Shown: positions 1-7,275, numbered from the stretch's first letter. The stretch: DNA of 9,854 nucleotides from Candidatus Desulfofervidaceae bacterium (GCA_021160485.1 JAGHCL010000164.1:1-9854), one strand, 5' to 3'. Notes: generated from the letters alone by a model not told the origin. Numbers and translations: made by a program.

Positions 1-62
1 ATTAATAATATATTTTATTTTAGTAAGTATAAAAATAACATAATTCATAGTAGGAGAAAAAA
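1..62 (+). other. AT-rich leader upstream of fliK
   Basis: This short stretch is very rich in A and T and has no open frame worth calling. It contains an AGGAG at 52-56, six bases before the first ATG of the downstream gene. A TATAAA at 28-33 looks like a -10 box, but I see no convincing -35 element at 16-18 bp spacing and no sigma-28 or sigma-54 type promoter. It may hold a promoter or simply be the gap after an upstream flagellar gene that lies outside the window. Confidence 0.4.
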
Positions 63-1607
63 ATGATGAAAGGGGTTTGGTTAGCAAATTTAAAAGAAAT
101 GGGAGAAAAGCCCCTTTTGAATTTGAAGCAAAAAGATCTTATGGCGCATCCAAAAGGTGGTTTTGGCCCTCTTCTTCAGTTATTTATTCAATTACTGTCC
201 TCTCAAATACTTCAATCTCAAGAGCACTCGGAAATATCCCAAACAGATACATCTGGAGACGGGGCAAAAATTAATTTTTCTTCTTCCTCAGGGCAAGTGC
301 TCTCTTACGCCAATGTTCCTTTAAGTGACATAGGGGCCAACGAGACTTCAGGAATAGAAGTAGGAATAAAACAGAAAGGAATGCTGCTAGAGGCCCTGAA
401 GGTATTGTCGACAAAGGCAGATAAGGACGTGGAAGAGGTAAAAAAGGGATGGGAGAAAATTCAGGAAATTCTGGCTAAGGAGGGTGTTGAGAGGTCTCCT
501 GAAGATGTTGAGATGGCTTTATGTGTAATGATGAGAGTTCTTTCTGGAAATACGCAAAATCTGACAGAAAAGGCAGTTCAAGCGGATGGGAAGGATCCTT
601 TAAAGATTGATACATTGAAGGAATTAATTTTTCAAGTCCGAGCTTTATTATCAGAGAAGGAGACCGAAGGTTCTACGGAACGCCTCAAAAGCAATCCTCG
701 TTCTGATTTTTCTGGTCATTTTTCACAGGGGAAAGTATTATTGGAAGGCCTTGAAGAAGAAATTGATGTTAATACAAAAGAAAAAGGAAAAATCAGAAAG
801 GATTTTTCTTCTTTTTTAAATAGATTAGAAGAAAAACTAGATTTTAAAAATCACGAAGGGGAAAACCTTCGTAAAGTTGAATTATTTAAGGAGATAGCTC
901 CTCATGGCAAGTCTGTTGATAATCATTCTGGGCAGGCTAAAGTCCCGATAGCCCTAGCTCAGGCTGAAGGGGCAAGAAAGAGTTTGAATAATGCCTTGCA
1001 GTTTGTCCATGAAGTTATGGAGCAAGTTATGAAATCAGAGGACAGAGAAGAAAAAACAGTTAAAGAGGTTACAGCAAAAGAGGATATAAAAGAAGAAAAA
1101 CCTAATTTTATCTCTTTACATCAGGACTTAAAGGCAGATGCGGATGTATCAATGTCTAAAGAGGTAAAAATAGAACCAAGCTCTGTAAAAATTGATAAAC
1201 ACGGGGTTATTGACCAGATTACTAAAAAGATAGAGGTTCAGCTTAAAGAAGGGAAACATGAGGTTACTATTCAATTGAAACCTGAGATTCTAGGAGAATT
1301 AAAAATCAAGGTAGGAATGGAAGACGGGACGTTAAAGATTCATTTTATTGCAGCTAATCATGTTACTAAAGAACTCATAGAGTCTGATTTGCACATCTTA
1401 CGACAAGTATTGGGAGGACATGGAGTTCAAGTAAGTGAATTCAGTGTAGCCCTTGGAGATCACCCTTCTGCTCACACGCCAGACGAGAAAAAACGGGGTA
1501 ATCCTTTTTTGAAAAAAGAACTAAAGGAAAGAGAAGTTGCTGTAAAACCTGTATCTGAGAAAAAGATAACCTTTGGATCAAAAGGGGAGGTGGATTTTTG
1601 GGCATGA
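63..1607 (+). CDS. fliK: Flagellar hook-length control protein, FliK family
   Basis: FliK is a secreted molecular ruler: it samples hook length and, through its C-terminal domain, makes the export gate protein FlhB switch from hook to filament substrates. The call rests on the C-terminal part. Residues about 380-467 carry the Flg_hook domain, including a VTIQLKPEILGELKIKV segment near residue 400 that fits the family's L-x-P-x-x-L-G-x-L signature, then a helix and a GVQVSEFSV strand. The first 350 or so residues are low-complexity, rich in Lys, Glu, Ser and Gln, and match nothing I recognise, as is normal for this fast-evolving family. The length of 514 aa is within the range for FliK proteins. 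Two ATGs in tandem (63 and 66) follow AGGAG at 52-56; I chose the first. The gene sits 34 nt upstream of flgD, the usual fliK-flgD-flgE order. The family is secure from the C-terminus; the ruler role is inferred from family and context. Confidence 0.88.
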   Translation: MMKGVWLANLKEMGEKPLLNLKQKDLMAHPKGGFGPLLQLFIQLLSSQILQSQEHSEISQTDTSGDGAKINFSSSSGQVLSYANVPLSDIGANETSGIEVGIKQKGMLLEALKVLSTKADKDVEEVKKGWEKIQEILAKEGVERSPEDVEMALCVMMRVLSGNTQNLTEKAVQADGKDPLKIDTLKELIFQVRALLSEKETEGSTERLKSNPRSDFSGHFSQGKVLLEGLEEEIDVNTKEKGKIRKDFSSFLNRLEEKLDFKNHEGENLRKVELFKEIAPHGKSVDNHSGQAKVPIALAQAEGARKSLNNALQFVHEVMEQVMKSEDREEKTVKEVTAKEDIKEEKPNFISLHQDLKADADVSMSKEVKIEPSSVKIDKHGVIDQITKKIEVQLKEGKHEVTIQLKPEILGELKIKVGMEDGTLKIHFIAANHVTKELIESDLHILRQVLGGHGVQVSEFSVALGDHPSAHTPDEKKRGNPFLKKELKEREVAVKPVSEKKITFGSKGEVDFWA

Positions 1608-1617
1608 CATTATGTCA
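1605..1617. repeat. Perfect 6-bp inverted repeat over the fliK stop codon
   Basis: TGACAT and ATGTCA flank a single T, giving a 13-bp dyad that begins with the fliK TGA stop. It lies 24 nt before the flgD start. An RNA hairpin with a one-base loop is not possible at full pairing, so if it means anything it is more likely a DNA site; chance is also plausible at this length. Confidence 0.35.
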
Positions 1618-1627
1618 ATAATTCAAA

Positions 1628-1634
1628 AAGGAGG
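1628..1634 (+). promoter_or_regulatory. Strong Shine-Dalgarno that fixes the flgD start at 1642
   Basis: AAGGAGG lies seven bases before ATG 1642. The same frame is open further upstream, with ATGs at 1573 (overlapping fliK) and 1612, but neither has a ribosome site at workable spacing. The conserved FlgD sequence also begins only after 1642. Confidence 0.85.
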
Positions 1635-1641
1635 CTTTAAA

Positions 1642-2331
1642 ATGTTAGTGAACCAAATAAATGAACTTCAGGGAATAACTCAGAGTGGGACACGTAAAAC
1701 GCCTGAGTCTCCCAATACTTTAGATGAATATGATTTTTACCAGCTTTTAATTACTCAATTACAAAATCAGAACCCACTTGATCCTCTTAAACCCGATGAA
1801 TTTGTAGCCCAATTATCCCAGTTCGCTCAGTTAGAGGCTATACATAATATGGAAAGTCACACAGAGCTTCTTGCAAATTATCAAGCCTCTATAAACAATC
1901 TTCTTGCTCTCAGTCTGTTGGGTAAAGAGGTTAAAGCTGAAGGAAACGTAATTTACCTGAAGGAAGGGGAACAACCTAGCTTGCATTATTCTCTTTCTGC
2001 AGAAGCGGAGCAGGTGGCAATTAAAATCTATGATAGCAATGGCAATTTAGTAAGAACACTAGATATGGGGCAACAATCTGATGGAGAACATACTGTTTTA
2101 TGGGATGGTGAGGATGATGCAGGGCATTCTTTACCTCAAGGAGAGTATACCTTTGCGGTAGTGGCCCTGACTGCCGATGGAGCTGAAGTCAAGGCAGATA
2201 CTTATGTTTCAGGCAAGGTTACAGGGGCTGAATTTAACAATGACCAGCTTTATCTACAGCTTAACGGTACTAATCAGATAATTGGACTGAGTCGGATCTT
2301 AACTGTTAATGATGTAACTACGCAAGAATAA
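1642..2331 (+). CDS. flgD: Flagellar hook assembly scaffold (hook cap) FlgD
   Basis: FlgD forms a temporary cap at the tip of the growing hook and helps FlgE subunits fold into place; it is displaced by FlgK when the hook is finished. Residues about 27-72 hold the conserved N-terminal FlgD region, with FYQLLITQLQNQNPLDPL and the following QLSQFAQLEAI helix. Residues about 114-187 form the Ig-like domain, with the typical LWDGEDDAGHSLPQGEY turn. The rest, around residue 203 on, fits the tudor-like strand region (LYLQLNGTNQIIGLSRI). The length of 229 aa is typical of the family. Start 1642 was chosen for its AAGGAGG site. The gene sits between fliK and flgE, as expected for hook genes, and the 34-nt and 23-nt gaps suggest one transcript. 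Confidence 0.96.
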   Translation: MLVNQINELQGITQSGTRKTPESPNTLDEYDFYQLLITQLQNQNPLDPLKPDEFVAQLSQFAQLEAIHNMESHTELLANYQASINNLLALSLLGKEVKAEGNVIYLKEGEQPSLHYSLSAEAEQVAIKIYDSNGNLVRTLDMGQQSDGEHTVLWDGEDDAGHSLPQGEYTFAVVALTADGAEVKADTYVSGKVTGAEFNNDQLYLQLNGTNQIIGLSRILTVNDVTTQE

Positions 2332-2354
2332 ATTTTAAAAGGAGGTGTAGGAAG

Positions 2355-3644
2355 ATGTTAAAATCATTATTTACCTCATTAAGTGGTCTTGGGGCCACAA
2401 GTTTGGCCATGGGCACGATCGGTAATAATATTGCCAATGTGAATACAATTGGATTTAAAGGTTCGCGCAATACCTTTGCTGATTTATTGGCTTCTTCTAT
2501 TGGCAATTTAAGTATAGGTGGTGGTGTCAGAGTGAGCAGCACAATTCCAAATCTTATGCAGGGTTCTATTATTACTACAGGTATTACTACAGATTTAGCT
2601 ATTGATGGCAATGGTTTTTTTATTGTTAATGACAATGAGGCAAATTATTACACTCGGGCTGGTAATTTCATTTTAGATAAAGATGGGTATTTAGTCACAC
2701 CAGAAGGATATAAACTCCAAGGTTGGGAGCTCAGTGATACTGGCACGATTAGCAGCACTTTAGGAGCTATCAACTTAGCGAATGTAGTTTCTAAAGCGCA
2801 GGCAACAACTAATGTTAATCTTAAAGTCAACCTGGATGCAAGAGAGAGTGCCCCTTCTAATGCTACTTGGTGGTCATCTTATGCTGCGGGTGATACTCTT
2901 ACTTCTTCACCTCCCTCCGATGCCTTCAATTATTCTACCACACTCACCGTTTATGATTCCTTGGGTAATGACCATGCTGTGAGTATATACTTTGTTAAAG
3001 ATAGTACTACGGATAATACATGGGCAGCGCATTATGTATATACAAATGCAGACGGAGACCTGGTATACGCTGGTTCTCAAAACCTTTCGTTTAACTCCGA
3101 CGGTTCTCTATACGATGATAATAGTTCTAGTGCCATTACCATTGATTTCGGAGGCGGGGCGGCTTCTCAAAACGTTACCTTTGATTATGGCACTGGTACA
3201 AACGAAGGAGGCACGGGCCTGGATGGTTCTACCCAATTTTCCTTGCCCTTTTCTACCAATTTCTTAGGACAAAATGGTTATCCCGGTGGAGATTTAGTTA
3301 ACATTTCTATTGATTCAGACGGTGTTATTGACGGTTTATTTTCCAATGGTCAAGTAAAGAGACTTTACCAAATTGCTTTAGCTAATTTCGCCAGTCCGTG
3401 GAATCTGTCTAAAGTAGGGGACAATCTGTATAATTCAACTACTGCTTCTGGTCAGGCGGTAGTTGGAGTGCCCAATACAGGTGGGCGTGGTAAAATTCTT
3501 TCTGGATCGTTAGAAATGGCAAATGTTGATCTCGCAACAGAATTTACCAACATGATTCTCATCCAGCGTGCCTTTCAGGCCAATGCCCGAGTTATTACCA
3601 CTAGCGATGAGATGTTGACCGAGCTTGTCAATCTTAAACGGTAA
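2355..3644 (+). CDS. flgE: Flagellar hook protein FlgE
   Basis: FlgE is the subunit of the hook, the flexible universal joint outside the outer membrane. The N-terminal rod/hook motif is intact at residues about 4-40 (LFTSLSGLGATSLAMGTIGN, then NIANVNTIGFKGSRNTF). A YYTRAGNFILDKDGYLVTPEG core follows at about 95-115 in slightly shifted form. Residues about 150-300 match the FlgE-specific D2 (FlaE-like) domain, with NYSTTLTVYDSLGN around residue 201. The C-terminal helix (residues 386-429) has EMANVDLATEFTNMILIQRA and ends in VNLKR, the family's export and polymerisation helix. At 429 aa it is near the usual length for Gram-negative FlgE. The start follows AGGAGG at 2340-2345. The D2 domain separates it from its rod paralogues FlgF and FlgG downstream. 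The outer domain is rich in Asp, Asn, Ser and Gly. Confidence 0.97.
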   Translation: MLKSLFTSLSGLGATSLAMGTIGNNIANVNTIGFKGSRNTFADLLASSIGNLSIGGGVRVSSTIPNLMQGSIITTGITTDLAIDGNGFFIVNDNEANYYTRAGNFILDKDGYLVTPEGYKLQGWELSDTGTISSTLGAINLANVVSKAQATTNVNLKVNLDARESAPSNATWWSSYAAGDTLTSSPPSDAFNYSTTLTVYDSLGNDHAVSIYFVKDSTTDNTWAAHYVYTNADGDLVYAGSQNLSFNSDGSLYDDNSSSAITIDFGGGAASQNVTFDYGTGTNEGGTGLDGSTQFSLPFSTNFLGQNGYPGGDLVNISIDSDGVIDGLFSNGQVKRLYQIALANFASPWNLSKVGDNLYNSTTASGQAVVGVPNTGGRGKILSGSLEMANVDLATEFTNMILIQRAFQANARVITTSDEMLTELVNLKR

Positions 3645-3655
3645 GGAGGTAACTT

Positions 3656-4342
3656 ATGCATCCTGGTATATATATCGGTCTTTCAGGTAGCATTGTTCAG
3701 GAAGAAAAGTTGAATGTCATTACTACTAATTTAGCCTTCGCCAATGTGCCTGGTTACAAAAAGGATGCTATTACTTTTCAGCAGTATTTCCTCTCAACAA
3801 TGGAAAAGGTGAAGACAGACCTTTCTGCTGGTAATATCCATAACACTGGAAATTCTTTTGACTTTGCTATTCAAGGAGAGGGTTACTTTACGGTAAAGAC
3901 ACCAATGGGTATAGGATTTACCCGCCGTGGTGATTTTTCTTTAGATGCAAAGAGGAGATTAGTGACAAAAGAAGGTTTTTTAGTATTAGGCAAGAGAGGG
4001 CCTATTGTCGTAAAGGGAAGCAAATTGGAAATTACTTCTGATGCCCAGGTGGTTGTTGATGGTAAAGTCGTGGACAAATTAAGGATAGCTACTTTTCCTA
4101 CTAATAATCTTTTACGCTTGGGCACTAGTCTGCTTGTCCCTCCGAGTGGGGTTTCTCCTTCTTACCGATTTTCTGGAGAAATATGGCAAGGGTACTTGGA
4201 AGAATCAAATGTGAATGTAGTAAAAGAGATGGTTAATATGGTTGATGTGCTTAGGACTTATGAAACCTGCCAAAAGATCGTCCAGACCATAGACGAAACA
4301 ACAGGGAAAGCAGTGAACGAAGTGGGGTCCGTAAGGACCTAA
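3656..4342 (+). CDS. flgF: Flagellar proximal rod protein FlgF
   Basis: FlgF is one of the proximal rod subunits, located in the periplasm between FlgB/FlgC and FlgG. The gene is read as FlgF because it lies between flgE and flgG, is shorter than FlgG (228 aa), lacks the FlgG-specific loop, and has the FlgF-like start MHPGIYIGLSGSIVQEEKLN. Core motifs are NSFDFAIQGEGYFTV at about residues 66-80, GFTRRGDFSLDAKRRLV soon after, and the C-terminal YLEESNVNVVKEMVNMVDVL helix. The N-terminal signature is degenerate: NLAFANVPGYKKD replaces the usual NLAN-x-x-TxG[FY]K pattern. The start follows AGGAGG at 3644-3649, which overlaps the flgE stop codon. The final codons form part of a hairpin (4325-4340). 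Confidence 0.93.
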   Translation: MHPGIYIGLSGSIVQEEKLNVITTNLAFANVPGYKKDAITFQQYFLSTMEKVKTDLSAGNIHNTGNSFDFAIQGEGYFTVKTPMGIGFTRRGDFSLDAKRRLVTKEGFLVLGKRGPIVVKGSKLEITSDAQVVVDGKVVDKLRIATFPTNNLLRLGTSLLVPPSGVSPSYRFSGEIWQGYLEESNVNVVKEMVNMVDVLRTYETCQKIVQTIDETTGKAVNEVGSVRT

Positions 4343-4358
4343 ATTTAGGAGCTAAATT
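4325..4358 (+). promoter_or_regulatory. Two tandem hairpins across the flgF end and the flgF-flgG gap
   Basis: The first hairpin pairs GGTCC (4326-4330) with GGACC (4335-4339) around a GTAA loop, a GNRA-type tetraloop, and can add a G-U pair at its base. The second pairs AATTTAG (4342-4348) with CTAAATT (4352-4358) around GAG. Between them sits the flgF stop codon. There is no run of T after either stem, so a simple intrinsic terminator is unlikely. RNA processing, transcript stability or a mild attenuator are possible; no role is shown. Confidence 0.4.
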
Positions 4359-4385
4359 AAAGTTTAAATACAGGAGGGTATAACA

Positions 4386-5174
4386 ATGCTCAGGGCATTA
4401 TGGATTGCGGCTACAGGCATGGAAGCACAGAATTTAAATATTGATGTCATTTCCAACAATTTAGCCAATGTTAATACTGTAGGTTTTAAACGCTCTCGGG
4501 CAGATTTTCAAGATTTAATGTATCAGACTGTACTTGCCCCTGGGACGGCATCTACTTCCCAAACAGTTGTTCCTACAGGCATTGAATTGGGACAGGGTGT
4601 TCGCCCGGTGGCGGTGCAAAAAATATTTTCACAAGGGGATTACCAGAAAACAGACAATCCTTTGGATATGGCGATTGAAGGAGATGGTTTCTTTCAGATT
4701 CTTTTGCCCAGTGGTGAGCTGGCCTATACCCGCTGTGGTGCCTTTAAATTAAACCGTGAGGGCCAGATTGTGACTTCTGATGGCTATCTGCTTCAACCAG
4801 AGATTGCTATTCCAGAAGACGCTGAAAATATCACCATTGGCACCGATGGCACTGTTTCTGTTACTCAGCCCGGCCAAACTGAGGCATCTCAGGTAGGACA
4901 GTTGCAGATAGTAAAGTTCATTAACCCTGCTGGTTTGAAAAGTATTGGCCGCAATTTATTTATGCCCACAGAGGCCTCGGGAGAGCCCATTATTGGCACA
5001 CCGGGAGAAGAAGGATTTGGTACTATTGCTCAAGGCTACTTAGAGATGTCCAATGTCAGTGTGGTAGAAGAAATGGTGAATATGATCATTGCCCAACGTG
5101 CCTATGAAGTAAATGCTAAAGCTATACAAACAGCAGATGAAATGATGCAAATGGCCAATAATGTAAAACGTTAG
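4386..5174 (+). CDS. flgG: Flagellar distal rod protein FlgG
   Basis: FlgG builds the rigid distal rod that passes through the P and L rings. The N-terminus [20 protein letters not shown] followed by [20 protein letters not shown] is a textbook FlgG start. Residues 46-63, [18 protein letters not shown], correspond in place and length to the FlgG-specific insertion known from Salmonella, which makes the rod straight and stiff where the similar FlgE hook bends. Further core motifs are [15 protein letters not shown] and [20 protein letters not shown]; Cys117 in the second replaces the Asp, Asn or Ala usually seen. The C-terminal helix is [20 protein letters not shown] with [10 protein letters not shown] after it. 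The length of 262 aa is standard. The start follows AGGAGG at 4372-4377. Confidence 0.98.
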   Translation: MLRALWIAATGMEAQNLNIDVISNNLANVNTVGFKRSRADFQDLMYQTVLAPGTASTSQTVVPTGIELGQGVRPVAVQKIFSQGDYQKTDNPLDMAIEGDGFFQILLPSGELAYTRCGAFKLNREGQIVTSDGYLLQPEIAIPEDAENITIGTDGTVSVTQPGQTEASQVGQLQIVKFINPAGLKSIGRNLFMPTEASGEPIIGTPGEEGFGTIAQGYLEMSNVSVVEEMVNMIIAQRAYEVNAKAIQTADEMMQMANNVKR

Positions 5175-5183
5175 GAGCCCATA

Positions 5184-5531
5184 GTGGTAAAGAGATTTAT
5201 ATGTTTTCTTTTTAGCCTTTGGTTTTTGGGGTTGTTCTCAGGTGTGCAAGTTTATGCTGAGACGCCAGCCAATCCTTATATTCCTAAAGAGATAAATTTA
5301 TGGCTTGATCAGGAATTTACGAAGATGTTTCAATGTCAACCTCAACAGAATGTGATTACTTACAGCACTAATGGGAATGAAAAAGCACTGTTGAGGCAAT
5401 TAGTTGAACTTACCCGTCTTCAGTTACAGACAAATTTAATTCTTATCAAGCAAAATGAACATATAATTGAGCTATTAGAGAAACTTAATAATTCTAAAAA
5501 AGGCAGCAAAAATGCGAAGGATAATAAATAA
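5184..5531 (+). CDS. Unrecognised small exported protein in the flagellar operon
   Basis: I do not recognise this family. The 115-aa product starts at a GTG preceded by AGGAG (5173-5177, overlapping the flgG stop) at six bases. Residues 1-25 look like a Sec signal peptide: KR near the start, a long hydrophobic run (residues 5-21), and a VYA site before Glu26. It is not a lipoprotein, since Cys7 lies inside the hydrophobic part. The mature part has an ordered-looking IPKEINLWLDQEFTKMF stretch, a single Cys51, then a Leu/Ile-rich amphipathic helix at about 66-103 that could form a coiled coil, and a Lys/Asn-rich tail. It lies between the distal-rod gene and the P-ring chaperone gene, so a periplasmic role near the rod or rings is a fair guess. 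It could equally be a lineage-specific accessory protein. The coding call is supported by ribosome site, signal peptide and tight spacing. Confidence 0.8.
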   Translation: MVKRFICFLFSLWFLGLFSGVQVYAETPANPYIPKEINLWLDQEFTKMFQCQPQQNVITYSTNGNEKALLRQLVELTRLQLQTNLILIKQNEHIIELLEKLNNSKKGSKNAKDNK

Positions 5532-6549
5532 TTGTTCCGATTTGCTCAAATATTCTGAAACGGAAAAGCAGAGAGGCATGGGGTGGTGGAGATACAAAGA
5601 TGATTTAGCAATGTCTGTTTTTATATTAAGTTTAGTTTTAATTCCTTTAGCTTTATATAGCGCCCCTTGTGTTATACGCATCCCAGCTAAGGTAAAAGTC
5701 AAGACAGCAATGGTGCGTTTGGGAGATATTGTTGAAAATGTAGATGTTTTGCCACCAAAATGGAAAGAAGTTGTGTTAGGTAATATCGCCATTCCTGGTG
5801 CTACTCTGGAAATTTCTAAAGATTACTTACGGGCCCGTTTACAACAGAGTGGTATTCCTTTAGTGAATTATGTGTTGGAAATGCCAGCAACCGTTAAAAT
5901 AACCAGAGATTATGTATGTATTCCCAAAAAGGAAATAGAGAAGATTGCACGCCGCTGCATCCTTGAGCGGGTACCTTGGAAAAAAGGTGTGCAGATTGAA
6001 CAAATAAAGGCTCAATCTGATTTGACTCTACCTCCAGGACATCTCAGCTTTCAATGTTTGTCTCCCAGTCAAGGCAATTTTATAGGAAGTTATTCTCTAC
6101 CTATTGTATTTTTTGTAGATGGCAATTCTGTGGCCAAGACTTGGGTCATAGCTAAAGTAAAAGCAAGGGTGCCTGTAGTGGTAGTCGCACACCCGTTAAT
6201 GCGTGGTAATGTGATTGGAGAAAAAGACGTAAAGGTTGAAAGACGGGAATTTTTGTCCATTCCTGCCGGTATTTTTTCTGACGTAAGGGAAGTTGTAGGC
6301 AAAAAGGCTCGGCGAACTATGCGTGTGGGTGAGGTTGTTACTCAAAGGATGATAGAAGAAGTGCCTCTTATTAAAAGGGGGGATAGGGTAGCAATCGTAG
6401 CTGAATCTCCAGTTTTGAAAGTAGTTGCTGCTGGACAGGCTAAGGAAAATGGATGTAAGGGAGAATTGATAAAAGTGATAAATCTGGGTTCAAGAAAGGT
6501 AATTTATGCCCGTGTAGTGGATGCTAACACGGTAAAAGTGGAGTTTTAG
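5512..6549 (+). CDS. flgA: Flagellar P-ring assembly chaperone FlgA
   Basis: FlgA is a periplasmic chaperone needed for FlgI to assemble into the P ring. The mature N-terminal region has VRLGDIVENVDVLP, typical of FlgA. From residue 220 (VPVVVVAHPLMRGNVIGEKD) to about 283 lies the SAF-type domain, followed by the conserved LIKRGDRVAIVAES and a C-terminal VINLGSRKVIYARVVD strand pair. The start is uncertain. ATG 5512 overlaps the upstream gene by 20 nt and has a weak AAAGG eight bases before it, but gives 33 residues ahead of the hydrophobic signal segment (SVFILSLVLIPLAL). ATG 5578 (residue 23) or ATG 5611 (residue 34) would give a normal signal peptide, but neither has a good ribosome site. 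I keep 5512 as the longest supported frame. The signal-peptide cleavage site is also unclear because Pro follows YSA. The family call is firm. Confidence 0.92.
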   Translation: MRRIINNCSDLLKYSETEKQRGMGWWRYKDDLAMSVFILSLVLIPLALYSAPCVIRIPAKVKVKTAMVRLGDIVENVDVLPPKWKEVVLGNIAIPGATLEISKDYLRARLQQSGIPLVNYVLEMPATVKITRDYVCIPKKEIEKIARRCILERVPWKKGVQIEQIKAQSDLTLPPGHLSFQCLSPSQGNFIGSYSLPIVFFVDGNSVAKTWVIAKVKARVPVVVVAHPLMRGNVIGEKDVKVERREFLSIPAGIFSDVREVVGKKARRTMRVGEVVTQRMIEEVPLIKRGDRVAIVAESPVLKVVAAGQAKENGCKGELIKVINLGSRKVIYARVVDANTVKVEF

Positions 6550-6550
6550 T

Positions 6551-7225
6551 ATGCGAAAGGAAAAGATCATATTTTTAGGATTGATTTTAATAGTTTTAAT
6601 AACAGGATGTGCTACTCCCAAATCTAGTTCTTATCCCCCGCCAGTAAATACTAATGTAAACGTCCCTGTATCTAAGCCGTATTCAGAATACTCTCTATGC
6701 ACGGATACAAGTCCTCAAGTCAAGTTATTTGCTGACCACAGGGCCTTTCAGGTAGGAGATACCCTTACTGTGCAGGTAGTGGAAAGCGCTGTTGCTTATA
6801 ATAAAGCTCAAACTAAGACTTCCAAAACTTCTACAGCAAGTGGCGGTGTGGATAAATTTTTTGGATTGGATCTAACAGATAAAATTCCCACTTCTTTTTC
6901 CACCAGTACAAATAACTCTTTTCAAGGTAAAGGGGAGACAACCCGTAGTGAGAAGTTGGTTACTACCTTTGCAGTGCAGGTAGTGCAAGTTTTGCCCAAT
7001 GGTAACCTAGTCGTAGAAGGTAGGCGAGATTTGGTTGTAAATAACGAAAGGAGATACATGATTTTGCGAGGGATTGTTCGCCCTGAAGATATTTCTACTA
7101 ATAATGTTGTGCTCTCTACCGATATAGCTAATGCAGAAATTGTTTATAGTGGTAAAGGTGTAGTGGCCGATAAGCAGAAACCAGGTTGGTTTATAAGAAT
7201 TTTAGATAACGTATGGCCATTTTAA
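6551..7225 (+). CDS. flgH: Flagellar L-ring lipoprotein FlgH
   Basis: FlgH forms the L ring, the outer-membrane bushing through which the rod turns. Residues 1-20 form a lipoprotein signal peptide with the lipobox LITGC; Cys20 would be the lipidated residue. The family's first signature, VKLFADHRAFQVGDTLTV, begins near residue 57. Later blocks are FQGKGETTRSEKLVTTFAVQ, LPNGNLVVEGRRDLVVNNER, LRGIVRPEDISTNN and the C-terminal ANAEIVYSGKG and GWFIRILDNVWPF, all as expected. The length of 224 aa is normal. The gene starts one base after the flgA stop, and its GGAG ribosome site (6540-6543) lies inside the last flgA codons, which suggests translational coupling. Confidence 0.97.
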   Translation: MRKEKIIFLGLILIVLITGCATPKSSSYPPPVNTNVNVPVSKPYSEYSLCTDTSPQVKLFADHRAFQVGDTLTVQVVESAVAYNKAQTKTSKTSTASGGVDKFFGLDLTDKIPTSFSTSTNNSFQGKGETTRSEKLVTTFAVQVVQVLPNGNLVVEGRRDLVVNNERRYMILRGIVRPEDISTNNVVLSTDIANAEIVYSGKGVVADKQKPGWFIRILDNVWPF

Positions 7226-7228
7226 ATG

Positions 7229-7270
7229 CAGTGACTAGTAAATAGTGAATAGTGATGTGTAAATAGGTGA
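7229..7270 (+). repeat. Degenerate heptamer tandem repeats in the flgH-flgI gap
   Basis: Six consecutive 7-base units can be read: CAGTGAC, TAGTAAA, TAGTGAA, TAGTGAT, GTGTAAA and TAGGTGA. The middle two are nearly identical and the outer ones are decayed. The block starts three bases after the flgH stop and is full of stop codons. Similar short heptamer arrays occur between genes in various bacteria; whether this one belongs to a genome-wide family cannot be told from the window. Confidence 0.6.
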
Positions 7271-7275
7271 AAGCT

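Noticed and set aside
1573..1641. Longer flgD start overlapping fliK
   Set aside because: No ribosome site at workable spacing, and the added residues do not resemble FlgD. ATG 1642 has AAGGAGG at seven bases.
2318..2635. Minus-strand open frame opposite the start of flgE
   Set aside because: It lies wholly over flgE, which has clear family motifs and a strong ribosome site. The reverse product has Pro/Leu/Ile-rich composition typical of an antisense shadow.
4325..4358. Intrinsic terminator between flgF and flgG
   Set aside because: The stems are real but no T tract follows, and flgG continues the operon with its own strong ribosome site.
4534..4752. Alternative-frame open frame inside flgG
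   Set aside because: It sits within a strongly conserved FlgG region and shows no recognisable protein features or ribosome site of note.
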